A DNA stretch of 64,000 nucleotides from Amaranthus tricolor (taxonomy: Eukaryota > Streptophyta > Magnoliopsida > Caryophyllales > Amaranthaceae), in the NCBI RefSeq assembly GCF_026212465.1, contig NC_080053.1, positions 13,326,520-13,390,519 of the forward strand, written 5' to 3'. The notes under the pieces are model-generated. The model searched no databases. It was given only the letters and a program-made list of their open reading frames with translations, and was not told the origin of the DNA. Position numbers and translations under genes: made by a program. Positions 13,620 to 27,600 of this stretch are shown here, in pieces (within the stretch, counting starts at the first letter, position 1; every line of letters begins with the position of its first letter).

Positions 13620-14133
13620 TAGCGGTGAATCGATTTGGGAGGTGATAACCAATCAGTTTTGTAAAATTCAAGTATCCTCAGGTCTAGGGTTTCTAATTGT
13701 AATACGAGTTAAGTGTTGAGCAACTTCGTGCACTTTACTTTTAGGACTTTGTTGTTTTGATATTTTACCCCCATTCATGGTTCAAATTATAATAGTTAAA
13801 CCTTCCGTACATTTCAAGATTATCACAAAGTCGACCTTAGGTGGTCACGTAGAATTGAAAAAAGTTGTTTGAGAATTACATTAGATAATAGGACGTTTCG
13901 TGTTGTTACGAACTCAAGTGATATTTTTTTTTTAAAAGCCACATCTGCTAGTTCTGTTATTTTTGTAAACATTGAGAAGAGTTGTCTTACTAAGAGAACA
14001 TATTGAGACCTAGATACTAGGGTATGTAGCACTGAGATCGAAGAGATGAAATAATTAGAGTTCCATGGTCTAACCACACTATCCTTGCATATGTTTCGAG
14101 GTTAGTGAGTTACGAGGTCGTAACTAAGTTTTA
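13620..14133 (+). pseudogene. Ghost of Tekay-type integrase C-terminus / chromodomain
   Basis: In forward order but several frames, fragments recall the C-terminal integrase of the element at 62544-64000. They are VNRFG followed by P-x-SF near 13626-13670, a VH-like segment near 13805, a segment ending ILDNR near 13880 (LDR in the intact copy), TEIEEM near 14035, and finally YP..CFEVSELRGRN-stop at 14080-14130, where the intact copy has YPHLFPQVSKLRGRN. After the stop, homology continues through TTTTAAGGGGGGTAG. Individual matches are weak except the last, which is convincing. Stops and frame changes rule out function. Confidence 0.6.
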
Positions 14134-14199
14134 AGGGGGGTAGAATGCGGTAAAATTTCGCGCATTTACACGCATTTTCTCTTGCGTTTTCACGCATTT

Positions 14200-14430
14200 T
14201 TGTCTCTATGATAACAACCTATTACAAACTTACATGCTTTCGATTCATTGTTTGAACCTATCTGTGTGATATCTACATGCTTTGATTGATTGTGTGAATC
14301 AATTGGTGTGATATTTGCATGCTTTTGATTGACCGTGTTGAGTCAATTGTATGATTTTTACATGCTTTTGATTGATTATTTTAAGTTAATTGTGTGACAT
14401 TTACATGCTTTGTTTGGGTGTTGAGTTAAT
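14200..14430 (+). repeat. Degenerate tandem repeats near the 3' end of the nested element
   Basis: Four imperfect units of roughly 55-60 bp, each carrying TACATGCTTT(T)GATTGATT followed by a GTGTGA/TCAATT-like part. They lie between the pol ghost and the polypurine tract. Confidence 0.7.
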
Positions 14431-14626
14431 TTAGATGGTTATGAATGCTCGGAACGAAATATGCATGAATATTTGGATAGAGTGAGTATAATAGTGTCAA
14501 TAAGGTCACGATCTTTGAGTTAATTCCTTAGGCTTAAAATCGTTAAGACGCCTCCTTGAGTTATTAGAAATATAAATTTTCACAATTTGGCACTTGGTTG
14601 CGCTAGTTTCGGGGACGAAACTCCTT

Positions 14627-14637
14627 TTAAGGGGGGT
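14627..14637 (+). other. Polypurine tract of the nested element
   Basis: AAGGGGGGTAG lies immediately upstream of the right LTR, which starts at 14642. It is the plus-strand priming site in reverse transcription. The same tract, with flanking TAGTC, precedes the LTR of the coding Tekay-type element on the minus strand (62458-62477). Confidence 0.8.
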
Positions 14638-14641
14638 AGTC

Positions 14642-14923
14642 TGTAACACCCTGAGATTTTAATGACGTAATTATTTAATATTTTAATAGTTTTTAAAGAT
14701 TTTACAATTATTATTTAATTATTTCCGAATTAGTTTTAATAAATTTCTTTCATATACGGATTTAAATGTCGACTTATATATATATTAAAAATATAGTTAC
14801 GAATTCTCTAATAAAGAGGTTTGAATCGAAATGATTATTTATTAAAATGTGTGAGCCCTCGAAGGTGAGTCTCTTAGTTGGGTCTCGTAAGAAAACAAAT
14901 CGAGATGAAAAATAAATAAATAA

Positions 14924-14992
<69 letters not shown>

Positions 14993-17900
14993 CATAATAA
15001 TAATCATAATAATAGAAATAACGAGTATAAAAACGTTGAAACCCTAAACACTCAAGAGGGAGCCGTCACTTCTTTCCTTCTTCTCCTCCTTCTTTCTCTT
15101 CTTCTTCCTTCCTCCCTCACTGCCGCATTTTCCCCCTTCCCGCACAGCAGCCCGGCAGCCACGAGGACACCAGCAACCCCTTTTCTCCCCTGCGCCACCA
15201 GTGAACGACCAGCAGCAGCCCGCCTTCTCCTTCCCGCAAGCAGCAGCAGCAAGGCTGCGTTCTCCTCTGACCAGCAGCTGCGTTTTCTTCTCGCCACCGC
15301 AGCACACTCCCTCCTCCCTCGCTGTGGCTGGCCGGCAGCAGACCCACGAACAACCGCCAATTGCTGTTCGATTTAAGGCCCTCTCCAGCCCTTCTTGGCT
15401 TTCGTGCACCACCACCACGACCTTCATCCTCCTCTTCACCATTCTTACTAGTTTTAATCTTTGTAAGCATCTCACTTTCCAATTGATTAATTTACTAATT
15501 TTAATTAGAATCTACCATGTTCATGAGTTGTGTGTTGATTGTGTATTGTATTAGTCTCATTGAATTCTAGTATGGGTAGTAGTTAAAAGAATTGTCATTG
15601 AAATGAAATGATTAGGGTTTTATTTAGAGATGTGATTACTAGTAGTGTGTGTGTGTGTTTGTATGCTACTTTGGTGATGTGATGATTTATTCAATAATCT
15701 TATAAGTAGTTGAGACTTTGTTGATTATCGTGGTGGCAATTAGTAATGTTTTGATTACAATTGACTATAGAAATGGTTTTGGTTGTTAATTGGAATTAGG
15801 AGTTGCTAATTGTTATTGATTTAATTGTAGAGAATTACTACTACCTTATTAGGTTGTTATTGATGTTGTAAATACGTAATTTCAATAAGTCATGAGCATA
15901 GTGTCTAACTTATTGTTGAGAGTTGCTAAAGTTACTAGTTATGATGTCGTGATTGTAGTTCTTCCTAACCTTGAAGAATATAATGGATGATATTGCGATG
16001 TGATAAACTTAAGATTCGTCATTGTCGTCATATTAACACTACATGAACATCGCAAGATTTAAGTGTGAATTGATATGTTATCCTAAAGTAACGTGGATCG
16101 CTATAACTCAAGTTGATTAATGTAAAGAAACTATTCACACATACTTCTACTTTAAATTGATGGAAAGACTTATGTTGTATTGAGTTAATAATTTTTGACT
16201 TGTATTGAATGGGTTGTGTGCGTGCTAGAGTAATCGGAAACTCATGTTGAATGGGTGATAGCGGTTAAATTGATATTTAGTTTGGTATGTCAAAGTAGTT
16301 AAGGGAACTTAATAGTTCTACTCATAACTTATATAGGTGCCTATTACGTAAGAGGAAAGTAGAGCCTTAGTTGGGTGATTTTGTGACTTTTGATCGTGCG
16401 GTGACGCTTAGAGGTACGTACACGCAGTGACTAACCCTTATACGCAATTTGCTTTAAGACATTATTGTTTATTGTGATAATATACATTGCATTGAAACTA
16501 TGAGATACTATTGAGTACACTTTACATGAAGAGCTATCGACTATGAAATCCTTGCGCTTAGAATAGTTTAGAGAATGAGAGTTAATAGAGGGCGAGAACT
16601 ACCCCTTATTTATTTAAGAATTAGATTATGCCTAATTGGAGTTAGAATGACTCCTTTATAGGTGAATTTCATATTCTATTGAGTGGCTCAGTGGGTTTTA
16701 GCGCGCTGCTATCCCAGGGCGCTCATTAATAGTTGAGAGTAGAAGTTATTCCCATCTGATAAGGTACTATATTATGATTAGCTGGCGTGACTTAACTGGA
16801 TTATGTCCGGTTGTTTTATTAGTCCCCTAGGTGAGGTTCTACGGGACCACCGTAAGGGGGGTATGAGCATGCTTGGGTCATTGGGCGCCAGGAGGCCGAT
16901 AACGCCCCTTGACCGAGGTGTTACCATGCGGGCCTTGCAAACCCCAATATGGTGGCCTCTTCACTGGTTTAGTACCCCAGTGTGTTAGGTTTAGCCCGAA
17001 GGTAGGACCCGAGAGGGTCAGCTGGAGGGGGCATGAGCTCATACTTTGCCATTGGGCGTCGGGAGGCCGATAACGCCCTTTGGAGTGTCACTATGCCAGG
17101 AAGTAGAGAAAAGATCCACTGATAGAAAACTATTCAGTGATAGAAAGTTTATTCATTGATCGAAAGTTATGTAATGATAGAAGGTTCATTCTTTGGTAGA
17201 ATATTTACTCATTGATAGAACGTATACTTATTATTGATAGAATAGTTTATGCTAGTGAGAAGTGTGCCTAAGTTAAGTTACTTCAAGGGTATTACGAACT
17301 ATGATCACGCTTACCTTAAGATAGACAAGCTCTATAAGGGTATGAGTTAGGTATTCTGTTAATGCCTAGGTCGAGTTAATCTATGCGTGTTTTGCAAGAG
17401 TTTATGTTTGAAGAGAGGAACGTGAAGACCTGCATTCTACCCGAGAGCACATGGTTCGGGTTGGAAAGCACGTAATGAAATTAAGAAGTATAAGTGGCCG
17501 ATAAACGGTTACTATCCGTGCTTGCATTTTATGAAATCGTCTTATTTGTTTTATGATATAATGCTATCTAGTAGTTGGCCTTATTCTATTTGATGTTAGT
17601 TACTGACGTGTATGTGTTTGTGTTTATGTTTGTTTGTTGACTTTCTATGATTGTCCTGCTATGACACATTGGCCCTTGGTCTAATGTCGAGCAGCAGGGG
17701 GATCATAGACCAGCGTAGCAGGTACTGGAGCTTCTTATGCATTGCATTGCATTTGGGGAAAGTGATGAGGGCGAAGCATAACTTGTGTCAATACCCTATC
17801 TTTCGATTTTGTATCTCTTGTTATCTTTTGTAAATTTCGGTTGTATATGTTCTGTTATGAGGCCTTGTGTCCTCCCACGTGTATTTGTATTTCCGCTGCG

Positions 17901-18265
17901 TAGTTTATAACTCTGTATGGTTTTGAGTAGTTAAGTCTTTTTAAAAAACGCAAACGTCGACACTGGAACCACGATCCATGTTTGGCATGTTGATTTGAGA
18001 AGCCGGCGACGAATCATTCCGCCGTGATATAGTTTTGATAAGCCGTTAGTGCCTTTACTTTATTAGCTTCTTAATTAACTTTTGTTTTCTACAAAGGCGC
18101 ACAGTTTTAAGGCAGATGCTGCCAAAATTTCCACTCACCTTTTAAAAGTTAATAATTAAAGTTTATCTAAATTCTTTTCCTTTTTCTTTTATGTAACACC
18201 CGAATTTCCTCCCGTCCTTTACGGTTTTGGTTTCGTTAAGGGGTCGGAAATTCTGAGGTGTTACA
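14642..18265 (+). repeat. Right (3') LTR of the nested Tekay-type element
   Basis: 3,624 bp, near-identical to 6659-10300. Differences cluster in the first 300 bp and the last kilobase, including a shorter (ATA)n tract at 14930-15017. A TATA box is at 15026-15033 and a terminal hairpin at 18192-18265. It ends GGTGTTACA followed by the target duplicate CAAAG. Confidence 0.92.
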
Positions 18266-18324
18266 CAAAGTCAACGCGAAAGGTCAAGGGGCAATAAGGT
18301 AATATGACGTAAATAATTTAAACA
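18266..18324 (-). repeat. 5' LTR of the gypsy element, part 2
   Basis: It continues the LTR interrupted at 6658, starting with the duplicated CAAAG and running to TTTAAACA. It corresponds to 2678-2736 of the other LTR. Confidence 0.9.
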
Positions 18325-19350
<1,026 letters not shown>

Positions 19351-19431
19351 CTCTCTCAGTTTTATAATACTTGCTAGTAAGAAGGTGTTCTCTTCAACTT
19401 ATTTTTTTGACTTATTACTTATTCTTATTGG

Positions 19432-19586
19432 AATCAGATCAGATCAGACCAGATCAGATCAGAACTATTCAGATGAGATCAGAAAGTTTCAGATCAGACC
19501 AGACCAGATCAGACCAGATCAGACCAGACCAGATCAGACCAGATCAGACCAGACCAGATCAGATCAGATCAGATCAAATCAGACCA
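19432..19586 (+). repeat. Left GAYCA pentamer array of the Harbinger element
   Basis: Tandem mix of GATCA and GACCA five-mers with a few interruptions (for example GAACTATTCA and GAAAGTTTCA). It has the same orientation as the right array. An (ATT)n tract follows at 19588-19690. Confidence 0.9.
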
Positions 19587-19587
19587 T

Positions 19588-19691
<104 letters not shown>

Positions 19692-19762
19692 CATATGGCT
19701 CTATAAAATTTATGTTTAATATTTAATAAATATATGTGATTGCATTGCTTTTACACTGTAGG

Positions 19763-20821
19763 ATGGACATTATACGAGTGCGAACATGTACCATGATCAT
19801 TGCACTAGAAGAGTTAAAAAGACTGCTCACTCCACTCGAACGACGACCTTTGAGAGTCGGGGGAGAACCGGGTTGCGATTACATACATAGATTATTGAAT
19901 ATTCATCCTGATTTATGTAGGGAGCAATTAAGATTGGATAGAGACATATTTATTAAACTAGTCCAATACGTAGAGTATAAAGGCTGGCTATCGGATGGTA
20001 GATACATATCAGTCGCTGAGCAAATTGGAATTGCCTTATATATATTGGCTAAAGGGGCTTCATACCGCACAACAGCCGATAAGTTTCAGCATGGTCTAGC
20101 GACAATTAGCAAATACTTTAGAAAAGTATTACAAGCGCTGATTATGTTATCCACGGAGATTATTAAACCTTTCCAAGACTTGAATGATGTTCCAGATAAA
20201 ATAGCAAACGACTCAAAATATTGGCCATTTTTTGAGGTACCTTCATTGCGTACTAGTGGCTATAAATTTTTATTTTTATTATCATTCTAATACATTAATA
20301 TTTTTATTTAGCATTGTGTTGGAGCCTTGGACGGGACCCTTATTGAAGCAACTATATCAGATGAAAATTTAGGAAAATACTATTTGGTCGATTCCGGATA
20401 TCCTAACACTCTAGGATACCTCAGTCCAATAAAACATGATGATATTAGATATCATATGCCTCAGTTTCGTGTTGGTCCACCTCCTACAGGGATGCTTGAA
20501 CATTTTAATTACAGACACTCATCCTTGCGTACGATAATTGAGAGATGCTTTGGAGTGCTAAAAAATCAATGGAAGATATTGAAAAATATGCCTAGTATGG
20601 AGATCAAATATCAGTTGGCTATTATGGTGTCAACATTTACGTTTCATAATTTTATTCGCCTACGTCAATTAGGTATCCAAATATCAAGTGGGGTTAACAT
20701 TGAACCAAGAAGTGATACCAACATGTTTAACACAGAGCGCAAGAATGAAATGGATAGAATCCAACTAAATATAGCCAACGATATTTGGGCATCAATCCAA
20801 AGAGAAGCAGAAACATCGTAG
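19763..20821 (+). CDS. Harbinger (PIF-type) transposase, two exons, probably internally shortened
   Basis: Exons are 19763-20236 and 20312-20821, joined across a GT-AG intron of 75 bp to give 327 codons. The N-terminal half has the helix-rich region typical of plant HARBI1-like proteins (for example AKGASYRTTADKF). The DDE_Tnp_4 nuclease core follows, with first Asp in ALDGT, second Asp in LVDSGYP, and Glu in IIERCFGVLK. The enzyme would cut and rejoin element ends in the nucleus. Only about 22 residues separate the first two acidic motifs, where related proteins usually have a much longer stretch including a SAHDSRVL-like motif, so part of the core appears deleted. The frame is otherwise open. 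The start is the first ATG; an upstream exon is possible. Confidence 0.75.
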
Positions 20822-20910
20822 TTTTTGATGTTTAATTTGTAGCATGTAATGTATGTATATTATTATTAGATGGAGAAACTATGTAGTATGTAATATTAAT
20901 AATAAGACAT

Positions 20911-20931
20911 AATAGTAATAATAATAATAAT

Positions 20932-20967
<36 letters not shown>

Positions 20968-20996
20968 AATAATAATAATAATAATAATTTAACTAC
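20911..20996. repeat. (AAT)n/(AAC)n compound microsatellite
   Basis: An AAT tract, then an AAC tract, then AAT again, between the transposase stop and the right pentamer array. Confidence 0.9.
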
Positions 20997-21023
20997 TACT
21001 ATTAATAACAAACTCAATGAAAC

Positions 21024-21262
21024 CAAATCAAATCAGATCAGATCAGACCAGACCAGATCAGATCAGACCAGATCAGATCAGACCAGATCAGATCAGACCA
21101 GACCAGATCAGATCAGACCAGATCAGACCAGACCAGACCAGATCAGATCAGACCAGATCAGATCAGATCAGAAAGATTCAGATCAGATCAGACTGAATCA
21201 AACCAGATCAGATCAGATCAGATCAGACCTTAATAAATTCAGACCTTATCCAATCAGATCAA
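21024..21262 (+). repeat. Right GAYCA pentamer array of the Harbinger element
   Basis: About 230 bp of GATCA/GACCA five-mers with degenerate units near the outer end. It is in direct, not inverted, orientation relative to the left array. Confidence 0.9.
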
Positions 21263-21600
21263 ACGAAGAGAACAGAGCCTAAGTCTCATATATTATGTAT
21301 ATATTATGTGGAAAATGGTGAAGTATGTCTCATATATTATGTGGAAAATTGTGAAGTATTATGGGACGGAGGAAGTTGTACAATGTTCACTTCAAACGTT
21401 GCAACTTTCAAAACCATAAATCCACATCCTCAAATTCTCCTTCATTTTTCTTCAATCTTCCAACAATTTCCCTCTTCTTCATCAACACACATTTTCCAGA
21501 AAACTCGATTCTTCAACTTTTACTTAATAGAAGTACAAAATTTGTTTATCATTCCCTTCATCTTCATGATCCTCCATTGAAGTACAACATTTGTTCAGCA

Positions 21601-24600
21601 ATGTACAATAAAGCGTACACCCGAATTTTCCATATCGCAAACCTGAAAACGAAATTAGGATTAGTCTTTTGTTCGAGATGGTATTCTACTACAGAAAAAG
21701 GAAAGAGATTCGCTGCACTTTGGGGAAATGGTGATTACGGAAGATTAGGGCTTGGAAATGTTAATTCTCAATGGAAACCTGTTGCTTGCTCTGCTTTTAA
21801 TGGGGATCTTCTTCGCTCTATCTCTTGTGGCGGTGCTCATACTCTTTTTCTCACAGGTTTTTTCATACTATATGCTTTTTAATTATATTTCAGCCAACTG
21901 AAATTAAAGTGTTTGACGACTTTGATTTTTATATGATTGACCAAAATTTTCAATTTTTTGTGACTTATGAAATGTGGTTTCAGTATGCTATGATATCTGT
22001 GAATTATTGTGTGTATAATTCTGCGAAGATTTCAGTTTTAGTTGTCATATGACAGAATCTGGGCGTGTTTATGCTTCGGGGCTCAATGATTTTGGACAGC
22101 TTGGGATTTCAGATGATAAAGATTACTCAATGGTACGATATTGAGTGTCAAAATTGGTTCAGAAAAAGTGCTTCTTGTTTTGCAATGGTTTGTGTTATAT
22201 TTTTCTGTATTTTTGGTGCTCTTCCTTTCTTACTCTTGTTGTTGATTAAAAATCTGTTGTGAATATGGACACACACAGGCAAGAGAAATAAAAGGAAAAA
22301 CTTGAACAATGGGCAATGACTATGGTGTCTTGAACATACATTAAAAAAGAGAAATGAATAAGAAGACGAATATTTTGGGGATCTTAGGATACCGCTTTAA
22401 CTATCGATTGTATTTCATTAAGTAATATGCACTGGAACATAAAGAATTCAACACAAAATCGCTCAATATTTGTTTTCACACTCAATGTCAAACACCTTTA
22501 CTGGTGTTTGCTCACACACATAGAGTACAATTATTCTCAATATATTTCTCCATCTCTCTTGTGTTTACTATCCCATACATGTTATTTAAGCACTCAAAGC
22601 TAGCTTCAATAAAATCACAACATGAGTTACCCACACACAACAACAATGGAGAAAATTCAACGAGTTCTCCCCTTCAAAAGTGGCTCACCCTTCTTACTTT
22701 AACTCTCAGAGTTTCTTTTGGAGGTCAATGACTATCAACAAGCGTCATTGGCTTCACCACACTTTGAATTTAGCCTTCAAAACCGTTCGTAAGACCACAA
22801 ATGTTCAAAGGAATATTTCCTTAAAGCCCACAAAGAATTCACCACACTTGGTCGCTAGAGCAAGTGATCAAGCCCGCCACAAACTCACTGATTGTTGCCC
22901 CTCTATTGTGCTCGCATGAGCAATAATAGTGTTTGCCTAAGCACTCTTCTCGACAACCCATTTCTACTTATGGCGTGGTATTAATAAGATAAAATTGGAA
23001 GCAGTATGTCAAATGTTTTTCTAGGACAATTGAAAATAGGTGGTATTAATAACAAATTCTTATATATGACAATGTTGTTGCTAACTTTCATTATGTAAAT
23101 GCCTAGGAAATTGCAAATTAAGATCTGATACGCACAAAATTAGTAGCAAAAGCATCATTTTTTAGTCACGAAAATTTATTATTCTAGATTTATGCTTTGA
23201 TCATTATTCATGTTATTCTTATAATTTTGAAGACAATGCTCAAGATTAGGTGCGTCGTGCACATTTGAATTCTTAACAAATTAGATTCATGTTTCATGAA
23301 ATTAGGTTTTATTTTGGCTTTAAAAGGTGTTTAGTGAGAGGGTACAACAATACCAAAGCTTAATACAAACATATGAGTTGGGCTGCATGAACCAAAATTA
23401 ATCAATTTAAGGTATCATTGATAACATAGTTACATGGAACGTGAACGTAGCCACGTTTCGCGATCCGAAAACGTTCATTCCCAATCACCACAAAACGTGA
23501 CCCAAATTGCTCAAGGCGACGGCCCGGTGTAGAAGACCTTTTTTAAAAGATAATTTGGCCTTCATTTACAAATTAAAAAAAAGAATGGAGAAAAAAAGAG
23601 ATGAAACCTAGAAATCTAAAAAAATTCCCACTTGAGAATAATTTCTTAAAGAAAATTAATCATTTTAGTTTAGTTTTGTTTTCAAATATAGATTTTATAC
23701 ATAATGTATCTCGTACCCAATCGTTTCCGATTCAATATAGGTTGTATTTTTGTGTTTCGTTCCCGTTTCCCATTCCAAACCGAATGTCGTTCCAGGTAAT
23801 AATGATTGATAACAAAAGTTTATTATTTGATCGACATATTTTATACTACCTCTTGTTTAACCCATTAGTCCCATTTAGTTTTTCACACTTGCAGATGCAA
23901 CATTTTAACCCTTAATATCTCTAATTGTTAATTAAAATTTATAAAAAGTTGTTATTAATAATCATTTTATTGAGACAAATCAAACAAGATCCCATATGAC
24001 TATGTTTAACTTGTAGATTAAGAATAAAGTATAAATTAAGAATGATAAGTAAATAGTGATAAAAAGTAAATGGGACTAATGGGTAGAATAGGAGGGAGTA
24101 CTAAACTACAACTCATAAAATTAATTTCAATGATCATCCACATCATTTGTTTATTCCTTATCCTATCTATGCCATGTGCTCTTATAAACTCAACTTCTTT
24201 ATCTGATTCTTTACTTGTGTTATTCTTTGTTCTACCAAGCTCTTTAAACTCCCTAGAATTCCAATATTTTTCGCTTTTAATAGATTTATAGTATTCTTTG
24301 AACATGATTGAATCAACATAAACAATCTCCCTTCATTTTGTTTTTAATCTATACAACTTCAAAACCCTTTGTTATTTATTACTTTCTAAATCTTTTATCA
24401 AATAAAAAAACACATTTATCTTAACATACACATCTTTGTTTTCCTATATACCTACTATAATTTTTTTTGAAAACATAATACTTGAGCTTGTGATGCTCAT
24501 ATTTGGGTAATGTTTTTGGCTCAGAATAGAAATCCAAGTGTCAGACTTGTTAGTTTTTATTGGATACCCTTATATTACGTGTTACTTTACTAAATTGAGT

Positions 24601-27600
24601 TTACCTACATGTTAAATGACACTTTTTTGCACTTTCTCGTTTTTGAGATGCATCATTTGTGGATGGATTTGAAGCTTTTTGTGAGAACGGGTATGATTGG
24701 GAAAACGAAAGGAAGTATTAGGCAACTTTTCACTTCTAGCAGTGAGGAGATGTTTCGAGTAAAAAATAATCTTCTCCATTAATGATGTATTTTTTTGTCC
24801 GAAGAATTTAAAAACTTTAGAGGTAATCTGAACTATGTTTTTTTTTCGTATGGCTACCATTTTTTCGACAATTGATTGCTACGTATCGATTTTGGATTTC
24901 TAGACATGTGTTTATTGGAGAACAACTTCTTTAAAGTGTAGACTTCCTTGTAATCTCAAAGATGGCATTAACCTTAGCAAACATTTGATTCTTCCTTGTG
25001 TTCCATCCTCTCATAATTGTACGTTGTTCCTAATTTTCATTACATCTCACTAAAGTTGAGAAGAAATGTATGACCTGACACTTATTGAAACTTTTAGCAA
25101 GGTATCTCTCCTTCCATCCTCAAGAGTTTGCTCCACACCCTAAAAAACTGCAATATATGTAACTTGTGGTTGGGAGGGATTGAGTTTTGTTGTTATATAC
25201 TACGTTTTGAAGACCTAAACTCTTCTTTATCTCAAACATGTTACTTAGCAAGGGTTCCTTATGCATAGATTTCTTTAAGGAGCTACACAAGGAAAATATG
25301 TTTGTGCTATTTTCGATTCCTTTGGTATTTCCATTTAGAACACAAGACAAGATGATATTTTTTGCTTCAGCACATTGTTAACACGTAATGGGTTTAGAAC
25401 TTATTACGATTGCAATATATATATTTTTCATCCCTAATCTTGCATATTTAAGTGTCTATATCCTCGGTTACTAGATTGACAAGATTCGATAGTATAAGTT
25501 CGAGCTATTAATATATATGAGATCTTGATTTTTTTGGATTGTAACTCCTCTTAGGAGTTAGAACTTGATAATAGAATAATCAAAACTTTGAAATTTAAGT
25601 TTCTCGATAGTTGGTTGATTGTGAATTGTAAAAGGATGACACTAAAATAAAATAGAAAAAGGCCTAAAGGACTTTATTACTTGGTGTGTAGATGTATAAT
25701 TGCATGAAGTACCAATCGATTGTGTTGAGGCTACATTGCTCCCAAGCTTTACAATTTCTTATTGTACTTTAATGTAAGAGGAAATGTAAGTTGTGTTAGG
25801 ATTATTAGGGTTCTAGTTTTCAATTTCTTTAATAGTCGTAAGTCGTAACTAACTACTATGTTTGTGGTTAAGGTCAACAATAGCCTAGTTTGTGGTTCTA
25901 TGGACCAATTTGTGATTGAAACTTAATATCCATGCGAGTCTTAATTTTTCATGCCATTCTCAACTCTTATAATACAAGTTATCTTTTGTAAGTCTCTTCT
26001 TCTAAATTCGTCGAAGTTCCAGCCTTCTACGTTTGTTTATGAATTTTTCGATTGTTGTATATGAGGAAACCAACGTAAATATGTTTTCTCTCATTTTTTA
26101 AAAATGTCTTTGAGCCTAAGACCCTTTCTTATACCTTCATATTAACTTTTATGTCTATTTGTAAATGTATCTCAACTATTTCCATTTTCATACAGTACCT
26201 AGAAGCCAAACAGTTTACCCATTTAGTAGTGTTTTTCTGTTGATACTCAATAATATTTCCTCTTTATCTTTAGCTTACTGTTTCAATTGCAAGTATTTTT
26301 TAGATCTTTTCGTGCTTAATTGTACGCTTCATGTTTTCATAAGGATTCTTATCTTTGTGAAATGTTGATCTAGGGTACATGAAGCAGCCACTTATAAGGA
26401 GCTCTTTCTTATCTAACTTTGTAACACCTTTTCCTCTAGTTATCAGTGCCAAAATGGAATGATGAAATTCCTTGTAATATATCTTCAACTTAGTTTGAAC
26501 CCTTTTAGTTCTCAAGGTTGCTTCCACATCACTAACTTAGCATTGACTTATCTCTAGTTTTGTCCATCGGTAAAAAATCTTAGTTGTCATTGCAATTTCA
26601 TTGTTTTACCAAAACAGAAGAAATAAAACCAATTAACTTAAAAAATCATTAAAACATAATCTTTGCTTATTTCACACCACATTTAGCAGATAGGTGTGCC
26701 GCTTTTGGGTAGCAAAGTAGCAACCCTTGCACACCAAGTGCTATACTTGTGTATAAGAGGTGAAGTATTAGTCTATGCTCATTTGACTTCATGTTTGGGA
26801 GATATGATGTGTTTATTGTAAATGATGACCTAGAAAATTTTGTATGCATATGACAACACAAAAATGAAATGCAGTTTGATCTCGATGACTAGGTGGTTGG
26901 GAAATGCATATTTTAAAGTTTCATAGAGGTCTAGAGTTCGCCAACCTAAATGAACATCATTGGTATTCAAAAGCGCATAATCATTTTGAGACTGACAAAC
27001 CACACATTAGATGTGTTAGACAACATGTTTGCCCAATACAACAAAGAGGTAGACATACTCAAGAAACTTGACAAATATTTTGAAAAGTTGCAAAACGAAT
27101 GATCAGAAAAGAAAGAAACATTGTGGGAGATTCTTATTTTAAAAATGAATGAATTGAAGGTGTTTATTCTAAGAAAAATAAGGAGCATGAAATTGGAGAA
27201 AGAATAATTAAAGAGCATGAGGAGACAACTAAAAAAATGAGGATAATGATAGATCAAGAGTGAACAAGTATGGTAAATGCAAAGAAATTGAAGATTCCAT
27301 GACAATCAAAACCAATGTAGTGATGGTTGACCTTAACATATTTAATACATGAATCTCATTTTAAGGTGGCAATCGGAAGGACATTTACACTTTTATGTTA
27401 TTTCTGAATCATTTTAAAAAGAACAGAGAACATGATTTTCGTTAAGAAATCTCGAGCATGGTGTAAGTATTTTTGTAAGGTCAATATTTGAGGTTTTGGA
27501 CAAAAGAAAATGAAAAAGTTGAAAAGAGGAATGAAACGAAAGAAGAATGCAAAGCGGAACATACCTTGTGGTTGTTGCTACTCTTCGGTGGAGGAGATGC

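Larger units (their letters stand above)
6659..18265 (+). mobile_element. Non-autonomous Tekay-type LTR element (LARD-like) nested in the gypsy LTR
   Basis: 11,607 bp flanked by a perfect 5 bp duplication CAAAG (6654-6658 and 18266-18270). It has two LTRs of about 3.6 kb (6659-10300 and 14642-18265), both starting TGTAACACC and ending GGTGTTACA. A primer-binding site follows the left LTR, and a polypurine tract precedes the right one, so it reads on the plus strand. The 4.34 kb interior has no ORF above about 85 codons with recognisable similarity. The last 500 bp retain a badly decayed trace of integrase C-terminus. The structure fits a large retrotransposon derivative mobilised by an autonomous chromovirus. 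Confidence 0.9.

Noticed and set aside
23429..23796. Possible small TIR element (TTACATGGAACG ... CGTTCCAGGTAA) in RUG3 intron 2
   Set aside because: Only about 12 terminal bases match and no target duplication is visible.
26940..27330. Possible decayed ORF with coiled-coil-like composition in RUG3 intron 2
   Set aside because: Several stops in every frame and no recognisable motif.
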